Below, piece by piece: positions 16,612-25,473 of a stretch of 64,000 bases of DNA. Position 1 is the stretch's first letter; every line of letters begins with the position of its first letter. The position numbers and the translations under genes were made by a program. The notes under the pieces were generated by a model that was not told the origin of the DNA, ran no database searches, and saw only the letters and a program-made list of their open reading frames with translations. The stretch comes from Embleya scabrispora (lineage in GTDB: Bacteria > Actinomycetota > Actinomycetes > Streptomycetales > Streptomycetaceae): positions 1-64,000 of the forward strand of contig NZ_MWQN01000002.1 of the NCBI RefSeq assembly GCF_002024165.1. Direction: 5' to 3'.

Positions 16612-19600
16612 TTCGGTCAACAACGCCACCAGGCGCGGCACGGTGGCGTGCCGGTAGAACTGCCGCACCGTGATCCGGGGCAGGCCGGCCGCCCGCAGCT
16701 CGGCGAGCAATCGTGTCGCCAGCAGCGAGTTGCCGCCGACCTCGAAGAAGCCCTCGTCCCGCCCGGCGTCGGCGCCCAGCACCCGCCGCCAAATCTCCCA
16801 CACCGTTGCGGCCGTCGCGGACTCGCCGGCCGTACCGGATCCGGCGGGCGCAGTGGGTTCGGCGGGTCGGCCGGCCGTCATCGGGTCCGGGCCGGTCGGG
16901 GCCGGCACCGCGTCGTCGTCCGGCGCGGACAGGGCGGCGAGCCGGTCGGTGTCGACCTTCCCGTTCACCGTCAGCGGCAGGGCCGGCACCACGACGGCTC
17001 GACCCGGCACCATGTATTCCGGCAACACCGCCCGCGCGGCGCGCAGCACCTGCGCCGGGTCGCCGCCGTCGACCAGCACGAGATACGCGTCGATCCGGGC
17101 CTCCGCGCCGTCGCCGGCGCTCGCCCCCCGGACCACCGCCGCCGCCTCGATCACACTCGCGTGCTCCAGCAACACCGCCTCGATCTCGCCCAGTTCGATG
17201 CGGTAGCCGCGCACCTTCACCTGGGTGTCCAGGCGGCCCAGATGATCGATCCGGCCGTCCGCGCGCAGCCGCCCCCGGTCGCCGCTGCGGTAGACCCGCT
17301 GCCCGGTGTGCGGATCCACCACGAATCGTTCGGCCGTCTGCTCGGGGCGGCCCAGATAGCCGATGGCCACGCCGGCCCCGCCCACCCACAACTCGCCCGC
17401 CACCCCGGGCGGCAGCACCCGTCCCCTCGGGTCGCGCACCGACACCCACCAGCCCGGCAGCGGCGCGCCCACGGACCGCGCCTCGTTGGCCGCCCGGGTC
17501 GGGGTCAGCGGCTGGGCGGTGACGTGCACGGTCGTCTCGGTGATGCCGTACATGTTCACCAACCGGCACTCCGAGTACGAGTGCCGCTCGAACCAGGGGC
17601 GCACCATCGGCGGGTGCAGCGGCTCGCCACCGAACACCACCAGGCGCAGCGCCAGGTCCTCCGTCCGTCTGCGGTCCACCTCGAGGAGTTGGGCGAAGGC
17701 CGACGGCGTCTGGTTGAGCACGGTCACGCGCCGCTCGACGAGCAGATCGTAGAAGTCCTCGACCGAGCGGGCCGTCCAGTAGGACACCACCACCAGGTGG
17801 CCGCCGCCCAGCAGGCAGCCCCAGATCTCCCAGACCGAGAAGTCGAAGGCGGTGGAGTGGAACAGGGTCCAGACGTCGTCGACTCCCGGGGCGAGCAGGT
17901 CGCGGGTCGCGTCGAGCAGCGCGAGAACGTTGCCGTGCGGCACCTCGACGCCCTTCGGGCGCCCGGTGGATCCGGAGGTGTAGATCACGTAGGCGGGATG
18001 CGCTTCGCCGACGGCGGGTGCGGTGAACTCGGGGAGTTCCGTGCCGCGTTGGCGAATCGTCGCCGGGGCGAGGACGGTGACGGTCCGGTCGGTCCGGTCG
18101 GGCGGGTCCGTCGGGTCCGTCGGGTCGGTCGGGTCGGTCGATTCGGTCGGGAAGTTCTTCGGGTCGCCGATCACCAGGCGCAGGCCGGCGTCCGTCGCGG
18201 TGTGCCGCAGTCGTGCGTGTGGATGGCGTACGTCGAGCGGCACATAGGTGCAGCCGGCGATGAGTACGGCCAGGAGGACCACCACGGCCTCGGCGTCCGG
18301 CTCCAGGAACACGCCCACGCGGTCGCCGGGTTCGACGCCCGCTGCTTGGAGGCCGCGGGCCGTCAGGTCGGCGCGGGCGGCCAACTCCCGGAAGGTGTAG
18401 GCGCCGTCGTCGTCGGAGAGGGCGATCGCGTCGGGCCGGGCGGCGGCCGTCGCGGCGAAGCGGGCGTGGATCGTGTTCGCCCGGTCGGGGGCCGGGTCGA
18501 GCCGCCGGTCCACGCCGCCCAGGCGCAGCGTGTCCCGGATCTCGACGGTGCTCAACCAGGTGATCGTGGCCAGCGGCGCGGTGTCGGCGGCGGCGTGCAA
18601 CTCGCGGACGACACGCGCGATGTGCCGGCAGACCCGCTCGGCGACCGAGGGGTCGACCAGTCCCGCGTCGTGGCGGCAGGTCAGCGTCGGGGTACCGGCC
18701 GGGTCCTCCGCGGCGTAGAGCGTGAGCGGCGCGATCGGGGCCAGGCACGGGCGGTAGTCGGCCCACCCGTCCGTGCCGTCGGCGGCGGTGATCAGCGCGG
18801 TCTGCGGCGCGGGGCCCGGTTCCGCCGGCGCGACCGCGATCGGCCCGACTCCGGGGCAACTCGCGGCGATCAGGTGCAGGTAGCGGCCGACCGTGTCGTC
18901 CTCGTCCACCCGCACGTCGTGCACATGCGGCCCCAGTCGTCGGCATCGGTCGTATGGGGTCGCGGCGGCCACGGTCTCGGCGGCGACGTCCAGGACGGCG
19001 AAGCGCTGCCACGGCTCGCCCGCGTGCCGGGCCGACACGAGCGCCACGGCCGCCGGGAGCAGCCGCTCGTACAGGCCGGGCAGCGCGGGCAGCGGCACCG
19101 ACGCCCACCCGATCCGCCCGACCTCGCTCGGCTCCCCCAGCGCCCAGGCCGGCGCGGTCTCGGGGCGGTCCGCCCGGAACTCCGGCAATTCGGCGGTGAA
19201 CGTCGGCACGGAGGGCCCGGCCATCGGGTCGGCCGGAGTCGGGCCGCCGAGCAGCACCTCGGCCAGTCGGTGCAGCCCGTGGGGCGACACCGCCGCGCGC
19301 TCCGCGACCAGGACCAGGTCGGCGACGCCGTCGGCATATCCCAGGACCAACACCCGCAGCGGCCCGGCGGCCGGATGCACCGGCCGCTCCGCCTCGCGTT
19401 CCCGCCGCCGCCGGGCGAGCGGATGATCCGAGCCCACGGCCAACACCTGCCGCCACGCGACCCCGACCCCCATCCCCGGCCAGGCCTCGGCAACCCGACA
19501 CAGCCCAAGGCGCACGGTTTCGGCATCCACCCCCACCGGCAACCGCCGCACAAGACTGTGACAGCCCCGCCCGAGCTGCAACTCCCGTACAGAACGCCCC

Positions 19601-20394
19601 CGACGGCGCCCAGCCGAAACCGAGACACCAGCCTCGCCCCGCACGAACACCGCCCCATCACCAGGACCGTAAGCAGCACCCGAAGCGCTCGAACGGGGAG
19701 TCACGTCGACAACGGCAGGCACGGTCGACACACCCACGGCGGTGGAACCGGCAGCAGCGCCGAAGGCGGCTGACCCAGCGGAGCCATCCACGGCCGTGGA
19801 ACCGAAATCCGCACCCGCGGCCCCTGACCCGGGGACCGTGTCCGACACCGTCGACCCGGCGGCCGCAACCCCAGCGGTCGAACCACGGGCGACCTCGGCG
19901 GACTCCGTCGACGCGGAGGCCGCCTGCACGGCGGTCCGCCCGGGGTCGACCCCCGTCGCGTCCGACACGGTCGGCTCGGGAAGCGAGTTCGCTGCCGTCG
20001 ACCCGACCGCCGCATCCACCATCGCCGTGGTCGGCGTCCCCGCACCGCCCCTCGAGCCGGGCCCGACATCCGCTGGGCCGGGAGCAGCGGAACCCGAACC
20101 CACCGAAGCCGGCCCCGCGCCCGCCGGAACGGGCTCCGCACCGACCGGCCCGAACCTCGCACCCACTGGAGGCAGCGCTTCACCAACCCGGGAGGACGCC
20201 CCACCCACCGACCCGACGCCCGAACCCACCGAAGGCGGCCCCGCATCCCGCGAGCCGAAACCCGTACCGGCGCCCGCACCCGCCGGGGCCGGCCCCGCCA
20301 CGGCCATCCTCGGCTTGGGGCGCGCGCCGCCCGCGCCGGCCGTCGCGTTCGTGTTTGTGCCCTCCGTCTCGCGCATCCCGGCCTCGTTCCTCAT
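16600..20394 (-). CDS. NRPS-C: degenerate C, Thr-type A, T (no TE)
   Basis: The 1264-residue protein starts at ATG 20394, overlapping the SDR stop (ATGA). Residues 1-255 are Ala/Gly/Ser/Pro-rich low complexity. Residues about 265-600 resemble a condensation domain with no HHxxxDG (the place reads ERAAVSPHG), so it should be catalytically dead. The A domain (630-1150) is intact: YTSGSTGRPKG at 805, FDFSVWEIWG at 850, NMYGITETTVHVT at 947, NGKVD at 1144. Pocket residues read D-F-W-N-V-G-M-V-H-K, one change from the threonine code DFWNIGMVHK. The carrier protein is GGNSLLATR at 1220. A DPTDPT repeat (753-764) sits between core motifs A2 and A3. It probably loads Thr on its own carrier for tailoring or transfer. 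Confidence 0.92.
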   Translation of the reverse strand: MRNEAGMRETEGTNTNATAGAGGARPKPRMAVAGPAPAGAGAGTGFGSRDAGPPSVGSGVGSVGGASSRVGEALPPVGARFGPVGAEPVPAGAGPASVGSGSAAPGPADVGPGSRGGAGTPTTAMVDAAVGSTAANSLPEPTVSDATGVDPGRTAVQAASASTESAEVARGSTAGVAAAGSTVSDTVPGSGAAGADFGSTAVDGSAGSAAFGAAAGSTAVGVSTVPAVVDVTPRSSASGAAYGPGDGAVFVRGEAGVSVSAGRRRGRSVRELQLGRGCHSLVRRLPVGVDAETVRLGLCRVAEAWPGMGVGVAWRQVLAVGSDHPLARRRREREAERPVHPAAGPLRVLVLGYADGVADLVLVAERAAVSPHGLHRLAEVLLGGPTPADPMAGPSVPTFTAELPEFRADRPETAPAWALGEPSEVGRIGWASVPLPALPGLYERLLPAAVALVSARHAGEPWQRFAVLDVAAETVAAATPYDRCRRLGPHVHDVRVDEDDTVGRYLHLIAASCPGVGPIAVAPAEPGPAPQTALITAADGTDGWADYRPCLAPIAPLTLYAAEDPAGTPTLTCRHDAGLVDPSVAERVCRHIARVVRELHAAADTAPLATITWLSTVEIRDTLRLGGVDRRLDPAPDRANTIHARFAATAAARPDAIALSDDDGAYTFRELAARADLTARGLQAAGVEPGDRVGVFLEPDAEAVVVLLAVLIAGCTYVPLDVRHPHARLRHTATDAGLRLVIGDPKNFPTESTDPTDPTDPTDPPDRTDRTVTVLAPATIRQRGTELPEFTAPAVGEAHPAYVIYTSGSTGRPKGVEVPHGNVLALLDATRDLLAPGVDDVWTLFHSTAFDFSVWEIWGCLLGGGHLVVVSYWTARSVEDFYDLLVERRVTVLNQTPSAFAQLLEVDRRRTEDLALRLVVFGGEPLHPPMVRPWFERHSYSECRLVNMYGITETTVHVTAQPLTPTRAANEARSVGAPLPGWWVSVRDPRGRVLPPGVAGELWVGGAGVAIGYLGRPEQTAERFVVDPHTGQRVYRSGDRGRLRADGRIDHLGRLDTQVKVRGYRIELGEIEAVLLEHASVIEAAAVVRGASAGDGAEARIDAYLVLVDGGDPAQVLRAARAVLPEYMVPGRAVVVPALPLTVNGKVDTDRLAALSAPDDDAVPAPTGPDPMTAGRPAEPTAPAGSGTAGESATAATVWEIWRRVLGADAGRDEGFFEVGGNSLLATRLLAELRAAGLPRITVRQFYRHATVPRLVALLTEGAG

Positions 20395-21260
20395 CGGACC
20401 GTGAACCCCCCGTCGACCGCGAGCAGGCTTCCCGTGACCTGGCGGGCCTCGTCGCCGGCCAGCCATAGGGCCGCGCCGGCCACATCCGCCGGTTCGACCA
20501 GGGCGTTGGTCGGTTGGGCCTGGACGAAGGCCGCCTCGTGTTCGTCGGCCGCGACGTCCAGGGAGCGGGCGATCTCGCCGAGCATGCGGCCCTCCAGGAG
20601 CGGGTCGTCGCGTACCGATCCCGGGCACAGCGCGTTGACCCGCACCCCGTAGGGCGCGTAGTCGAGCGCCGCCGCGCGGGTGAGGCCGATCAGACCGTGT
20701 TTGGCCGCGACGTAGGCGGCGAAGTTGCGGTAGCCGACCATGCCGGCGGTCGAGGAGACGTTCACGATGCTGCCGCCGCGCTGTTGGACCATCACCGGCG
20801 CCACCGCCTTCATCAGCCGCCAGGCACCGCTCAGGTCGACGTCCAGCATCAACTGCCACTCGTCCTCGCGGATCTCGTGGATCGGTTTGCCGGAAGGCGC
20901 GGCGATACCCGCGTTGTTGAGCAGCACATCGATGCCGCCGAACCGGTCCAGGGCCAGGTCCACCGCCCGGTCCACCGTCGACGCGTCGGTGATGTCCGCC
21001 ACCGCGGTGACCACCTCGACGCCGAAGTCGGCGCACTGCCGGGCGGTCTCCGCCAGTTGGGCCGGTGAGGCCAGCGGATACGGCACGCCGGGATTGTCCG
21101 AGGCGACATCGAGCAGCAGCAGGTCCGCGCCCGCCTCGGCGTAGCGCACCGCGCAGGCCCGGCCCAGCCCCCGACCCGCCCCGGTGATCACGGCCGTCCT
21201 GTCCGCGAGTCGCGGCGCGGCGTCGTCGTGCGCGCGGCCCCGGATCTCCGCCGCGCTCAT
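20391..21260 (-). CDS. SDR oxidoreductase of the mycofactocin-coupled type
   Basis: The 289-residue SDR has TGAGRGLGRA near residue 26, LLNNAGIAA, catalytic SSTAGMVGYRNFAAYVAAK (Ser, Tyr, Lys) and ALCPGSVRDD. An insertion after strand 2 (about residues 50-75, with VPYPLASPAQLAETARQC) is what I recall as typical of mycofactocin-coupled SDRs, which hold NAD without exchange. ATGA overlaps join it to the thioesterase upstream (21257-21260) and NRPS-C downstream (20391-20394). It probably oxidises a hydroxyl of a carrier-bound or free intermediate. No mycofactocin genes lie in this window, so the subtype is a resemblance, not a demonstration. Confidence 0.88.
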   Translation of the reverse strand: MSAAEIRGRAHDDAAPRLADRTAVITGAGRGLGRACAVRYAEAGADLLLLDVASDNPGVPYPLASPAQLAETARQCADFGVEVVTAVADITDASTVDRAVDLALDRFGGIDVLLNNAGIAAPSGKPIHEIREDEWQLMLDVDLSGAWRLMKAVAPVMVQQRGGSIVNVSSTAGMVGYRNFAAYVAAKHGLIGLTRAAALDYAPYGVRVNALCPGSVRDDPLLEGRMLGEIARSLDVAADEHEAAFVQAQPTNALVEPADVAGAALWLAGDEARQVTGSLLAVDGGFTVR

Positions 21261-21976
21261 CGGCCCGGACCCACCGGTTGGCCCACCGTGCCCGCAATCA
21301 ACCGCAGCAGCGCGTCGGCTTGTTCGGTGGGATACATGTGTCCGCCCGGCAGTTCGGCGGTGAGCAGTGGCGTGGTGGTGACCGCCTGCCACTGCCCGAT
21401 CTCCCGCGCCGAGACCATGTCGTCCGCACTGCCGCGCACGGCGAGGATGGGCGCGGGCAGCGGTCGGTCGACCGTCGGCCGGTAGCGCTCGTGCATCTCG
21501 GCGTCCGCGCGCAGCACGGGCAACAGCAGCTCGCGAAACTCCGGATCGTCCAGCGCGGCCGGTCGATATCCGACGAACTCCGCGATTCCGTCGAGGAATT
21601 GCTCGTCGGACAGGCCGGTGACCTGTCGCCGGCGCGATTGGTACGGGCCGTGCGAGCCGCTGACCACCAGGACCGCGACGCGGATGTCGGCGGTGTCGAT
21701 GAGGCGATGCGCCAACTCGTAGCCCAGGAAGGCGCCCATGCTGTGTCCGAACACGGCGATCTCGGTACGACCCCGCAGTGCGGCCAACACGCGCGGGGCG
21801 AGTTCGTCGATCGCGGCGCGGATGTCGCGGTGCGGCTCGTCGTCGATCAGTTCCTCTCGGCCCGGCAGTTGCACCGGCACGATGCTCAGGCCGTGTCCTT
21901 CGCGCCCCCACCAGGTACGGAAGATCGAGGCGCCGACACCGGCGAAGGGCAGGCACACCAGCGGCAGGGGTTTCAT
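21257..21976 (-). CDS. Type II thioesterase / possible aminoacyl shuttle
   Basis: The 239-residue alpha/beta hydrolase has the RifR/GrsT layout: LVCLPFAGVGASIFRTWW at the start, VQLPGREE near 45, nucleophile elbow G-H-S-M-G-A near 90, Asp in VRGSADDMVS and His in LPGGHMYPTEQ. Such enzymes clear misprimed carrier domains. Because this cluster has a separate Thr-loading protein and a module with a dead A domain, it could instead transfer Thr between carriers as SyrC does, but SyrC uses Cys and this one has Ser, so editing is the safer reading. Start choices are ATG 21976 (CGGAG upstream) and 21994. Confidence 0.9.
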   Translation of the reverse strand: MKPLPLVCLPFAGVGASIFRTWWGREGHGLSIVPVQLPGREELIDDEPHRDIRAAIDELAPRVLAALRGRTEIAVFGHSMGAFLGYELAHRLIDTADIRVAVLVVSGSHGPYQSRRRQVTGLSDEQFLDGIAEFVGYRPAALDDPEFRELLLPVLRADAEMHERYRPTVDRPLPAPILAVRGSADDMVSAREIGQWQAVTTTPLLTAELPGGHMYPTEQADALLRLIAGTVGQPVGPGR

Positions 21977-22073
21977 CTCGGCTCCGTTTCGCATCCGCGT
22001 GTTCTCCGTTCCCACCCGCACGGCGGGCGTCCTGCTCCCGGCCCCGGGCCTCGTGGTCCCGGGTCCGAACGGT

Positions 22074-23132
22074 TCACCCGCGTCTGCGGGCGGCGGCCAG
22101 GTCGGCCAGGCCCTCGCGCAGGGCCGGTTCGGACTCGAGGGGCGGCGGGCGACGGCTCGCGTAGATCGTGTTCAGATACGCGGCGCCCAGATCCGGACAG
22201 ATCACGCCGATCTCGCGCAGTTCCGGATCGCCTCGGGCGGCGACCATCGCGCCCAGGAGCGCGGCGCCGGAGGAGCCGCCCAGGGTCAGGCCGGTGGCCG
22301 CGCGCACGACCCGGCAGGCCGGCGCGGCGTATTCGTCGTCGACCCGCACGCATACGTCCCAGTCGCCCGGGCACAGGAACGACGAGCGTCGTCCGGAGCC
22401 GAAACCGGGGATCTTGGCCGGACGCGCGCCGCGTGCGCCGCCTATGGCGGCCGAACCGACGGCATCCACGCCGACGATCGTGGTGTTCGGGTGGGCCCGG
22501 CGGAAGTAGGCGGACAGGCCCGCCAGGGTGCCGCCGGTGGAGATCGCCGCGACCACCGCGTCCGGGCCGACGGCGCCGATGCCCCGGGCGAGTTCGGGCC
22601 CGGTCCAGCGTTCGTGCACGCCGGGGTTGGCGGGGCTGCCGTACTGGTCGGTCCAGCGCATGCGCGGATCGGCGGCGAGGATCCGGCGCACCATGCGCAG
22701 CCGTTCGGCGACCGGGTTCCCGGCGGCCGTGGGCTCGACCAGGATCACGTCGGCGCCCGCGTCCGCCATCAGGATGATGCTCCGGCGCGGGGTGTCGCGG
22801 TCCACCACGAGGGTGCACCGATAGCCCCGGGCGCGGCAGATGCCGGCGAGTGCGACGCCCAGGTTGCCGGAGGTGGACTCGACGATCGATCCGCCCGGCT
22901 CCAGGCCGCCGTTGTGTTCCAGGTGTTCGATCAGGGCGTGCGCGGTACGGGCCTTGATCGATCCGTACGCGTTGGCCCCTTCGAGCTTGAGCCACAACCG
23001 GCGGTCGATGCCGCACACGGGCACTACCAGCGGCACGAGTGGGGTGCCGCCGATCCCGGGTTCGCCCGCACCGGCCGTCGGCAGGGTGAACTCCGCCCCC
23101 AGGCAGGCTGGTCCGGTCGGTCCGCGATTCAT
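22074..23132 (-). CDS. SbnA-like PLP synthase (cysteine synthase superfamily)
   Basis: The 352-residue fold type II PLP enzyme has GGTPLVPLVVPV near residue 28, the Schiff-base Lys in GANAYGSIKART near 60, the substrate-binding loop V-E-S-T-S-G-N-L-G near 88 and ISTGGTLAGL near 195. A GLTLGGSSGAALLG phosphate loop and YLNTIY near the end resemble SbnA. SbnA joins O-phosphoserine and glutamate to make ACEGA, the precursor of L-2,3-diaminopropionate. The usual partner SbnB (ornithine cyclodeaminase-like) is not in the window, so another beta-replacement product is possible. ATGA overlap (23129-23132) couples it to the LanB-like gene. Confidence 0.82.
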   Translation of the reverse strand: MNRGPTGPACLGAEFTLPTAGAGEPGIGGTPLVPLVVPVCGIDRRLWLKLEGANAYGSIKARTAHALIEHLEHNGGLEPGGSIVESTSGNLGVALAGICRARGYRCTLVVDRDTPRRSIILMADAGADVILVEPTAAGNPVAERLRMVRRILAADPRMRWTDQYGSPANPGVHERWTGPELARGIGAVGPDAVVAAISTGGTLAGLSAYFRRAHPNTTIVGVDAVGSAAIGGARGARPAKIPGFGSGRRSSFLCPGDWDVCVRVDDEYAAPACRVVRAATGLTLGGSSGAALLGAMVAARGDPELREIGVICPDLGAAYLNTIYASRRPPPLESEPALREGLADLAAARRRG

Positions 23133-25471
23133 CCGCTCCGCTCCTCCGCCCGTCCCCGGTAGTAGCCGAACCGGAGTTCGGCGGTGTGTCGACCCGCGTG
23201 GTCGCGCAACCACAGGTCGGCCGGTCCCGGCAACATCTCCGAGACCACGATCGGGCCATGGGCCCGGTCGTAGTGGCGCGAGAACAGGTCGACCAGCACC
23301 GGTACCTCGAAGTCCACGAAGATCGGTTTGGGTTCTCCGGCGAAGCGCACATAGACCTGGTCGGGGAAGCCGTACCGGTCGCGCAACCGACGCATCCGGG
23401 TGCGGTTGGCCGGGTGCAGTCCGCTCCACGATCGCGGCGGCGGCGCGGGAATCCGCCAGGTCTCCCGGTGCACGACGGTGCGGCCCACGGTCAGCCGGGG
23501 CAGGTGCGGGACGTCGTCGAGGGCGCGGAACATGTCCTCGGCGCCGACCAGTCGGGCGCCGGTGAATGGCGTGAAGATCGACTCGACCTCGTCGCCCCAG
23601 GACGGCAGCGGCGGTCTGGTCAGCAGTATTCGCCCCAACGTCGGGCACTCCAGGACCAGTTCGCCACCGTCGAGGCGCACCCGCAGGTCGGCCGCGCGGC
23701 CGACCCGTCCCGGTGGGCGGGGGCTGGTGCCCAGGAACTCCACCTCGGGCAGTACCTCGGCGCGGGCCAGTGTCTTGCGTCCGTGTGCCAGGACCGGATC
23801 GCAGATCCGTGCGTCGGTCAGGCCTTCGATCAGGGCGCCGATCTCCGCCTCGAACCCGGCCCGGTCCGGATGCAGTGCCGGCCACAGGCCCTGAAGCAAC
23901 TGGTCGTGCAGGCCGTGTACTTCGCCGACCACGACGGTGAAGGTGTCGGCGTTGATCGCCGCCTCGTCCGGCGCGGCCACGAACAGGTCGGCGCCCGCCA
24001 CGCACCACGTGTCGAAGTCGACCTCGGCCGCGGCTCCCTTCGCCCAGTCCATGTCGAGCCGCACCCGGGGCCGGTCGGCGCCGGCCCGCAGCCGGTCGGT
24101 GAGCGCCGAGGGTCCGTCCATCCGGGTCCGATCGTCGAGCTTGCGCAGCCGCGCGCCGAGCCCGGCCTCCTCGGCGGCGACCAACACGCTTTCCAGCGGC
24201 ACGCTTTGCCCGGCGAACGTGTCGGCGAACCACTGGGTGATCTCGGCGACCAGTCGTCGCCGCCGGGCCAGCGACAGTTCGAACAGCAGGTCCAGGAGCA
24301 CCGGCGCCTCGTCGGTGAGATACCGGTGCAGCGGGCGGCCGAGGTCGACGCGCGGCCACGGGAAGCGCCCGTCCTCGACCAGGATCGACCGGTCGGCGTA
24401 GTGCCGACCCGCGTCCTTGTCCGCCGCGGCCCCGGTCACCTCGGTGAACGTGCGGCCGACGGCGGACAACGCCTCACGGCGCGCCGCCAGGGACGGTGCC
24501 TCGCGAAACCGTCGTCGGCGCAACTCCAGTTCGGCCAGTACGCCGCGCCACCGCCGTCCTACCGGGCCGGACAGGCGTGCGGCGAACTCGGTGAGCGGGC
24601 GCAGCGGATCGATCAGGCCGACCGGGACGGTCAGTCCGAAGCGCACCGAGCCGCGCCGGTCCAGCGCTCGCAGCAGATCGAGCGTACGGCCGAGGTCCAG
24701 GCCCTCGGCCGCGGCCAGTTCGGCGGCGGTGGTCCGCCCGTCGCAGCGCGCGAACAACGCCCGCTCGGCCGCCGTCCGGGGCGGCTCGGCCCGTTCGTCC
24801 AGGGTGATCGGCCAACGGTCGTAGCGAACCGCGAACTGCCGCCCGTCCCGCTCGACCAGATTCGGCGGCACCCGCGGCGCCACCTCGGCGAGCACCTCGG
24901 GATCGGCGCTCATCACGTCGGCGATCGCCTGCGCGGCCCAGTGGGTCCAGGCGGTGGTCAGCCGGACCGGGGCCGGCTCCCCGAGGTCGAACCGGAACGG
25001 TTCGTCGGGGTCTATCCGGGCCCAGGCGATCGGGCCGAAGAAGCTGGTGCTTTCGTTCTTGGCGCACATCCGTTGGAGGTACATCGCGGCCAGCAACACC
25101 CGTCGCCGGTCGGCCGAGCGCAGCCGGCTCGGGTCGGGGTCGGTCCGCAGCCAGTGGTGCAGGCGTTCGTAGGCACCTCGACTGGAGAGCAGCACGGCCT
25201 CCAGGAACCGCGGATCCGCGCAGGTGCGCAGCAGGCGGCGCACACATTCGGCGATCGGATCCGCGTCGGGCGGCCCGCCCGCGACGGCGGCCTCCGGGGC
25301 CTCCCCGCCCGTGTGTCGATCGGCCGGGTCCAGGACGCGCAGGTCCTCCAGCAACTCGTAGGGGAATCCGGTGGATTTGACCAGGGCCCACCCGGCCGTG
25401 CGCCAGGGCCCCTCGGTCGCCGCCCCGGACACCGCCGCCCGCGCCTCGGGGATGTCCGTCCCGTCGCCCAT
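23129..25471 (-). CDS. LanB-like protein (lantibiotic dehydratase N-terminal family), no elimination domain
   Basis: The 780-residue protein has the layout of the LanB glutamylation domain: an N-terminal STGFPYELLEDLR (about 33-45), helix AVLLSSRGAYERLHHWL, MYLQRMCAKNESTSFFGPIAW (about 130-150) and IDPLRPLTEFAARL near 310. Later come the PRVRLDMDWAKG strand and DFEVPVLVDLFSRH near the end. These proteins use aminoacyl-tRNA to esterify Ser/Thr (LanB) or extend a peptide C-terminus (PEARLs). Full LanB is about 1000 residues with a SpaB_C elimination domain; that part is missing and no separate one is present. No precursor peptide gene is seen. In an NRPS operon it may act on Thr-bearing intermediates. 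Family firm, reaction inferred. Confidence 0.8.
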   Translation of the reverse strand: MGDGTDIPEARAAVSGAATEGPWRTAGWALVKSTGFPYELLEDLRVLDPADRHTGGEAPEAAVAGGPPDADPIAECVRRLLRTCADPRFLEAVLLSSRGAYERLHHWLRTDPDPSRLRSADRRRVLLAAMYLQRMCAKNESTSFFGPIAWARIDPDEPFRFDLGEPAPVRLTTAWTHWAAQAIADVMSADPEVLAEVAPRVPPNLVERDGRQFAVRYDRWPITLDERAEPPRTAAERALFARCDGRTTAAELAAAEGLDLGRTLDLLRALDRRGSVRFGLTVPVGLIDPLRPLTEFAARLSGPVGRRWRGVLAELELRRRRFREAPSLAARREALSAVGRTFTEVTGAAADKDAGRHYADRSILVEDGRFPWPRVDLGRPLHRYLTDEAPVLLDLLFELSLARRRRLVAEITQWFADTFAGQSVPLESVLVAAEEAGLGARLRKLDDRTRMDGPSALTDRLRAGADRPRVRLDMDWAKGAAAEVDFDTWCVAGADLFVAAPDEAAINADTFTVVVGEVHGLHDQLLQGLWPALHPDRAGFEAEIGALIEGLTDARICDPVLAHGRKTLARAEVLPEVEFLGTSPRPPGRVGRAADLRVRLDGGELVLECPTLGRILLTRPPLPSWGDEVESIFTPFTGARLVGAEDMFRALDDVPHLPRLTVGRTVVHRETWRIPAPPPRSWSGLHPANRTRMRRLRDRYGFPDQVYVRFAGEPKPIFVDFEVPVLVDLFSRHYDRAHGPIVVSEMLPGPADLWLRDHAGRHTAELRFGYYRGRAEERSG

Positions 25472-25473
25472 CC

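Noticed and set aside
15614-19773. Very long alternative frames, up to 1320 codons, overlapping the regulator and NRPS-C
   Set aside because: They are Arg/Gly/Pro-rich shadows; the real frames carry complete A, T and NTPase motifs.
20395-21297. Extending NRPS-C upstream to 21297
   Set aside because: The extra part reads the SDR gene in the wrong frame; ATG 20394 overlaps the SDR stop in the ATGA style seen throughout the operon.
23129-25471. LanB-like gene as evidence of a class I lanthipeptide cluster
   Set aside because: No LanC, transporter/protease or Cys/Ser/Thr-rich precursor ORF lies nearby, and all neighbours are NRPS-related.
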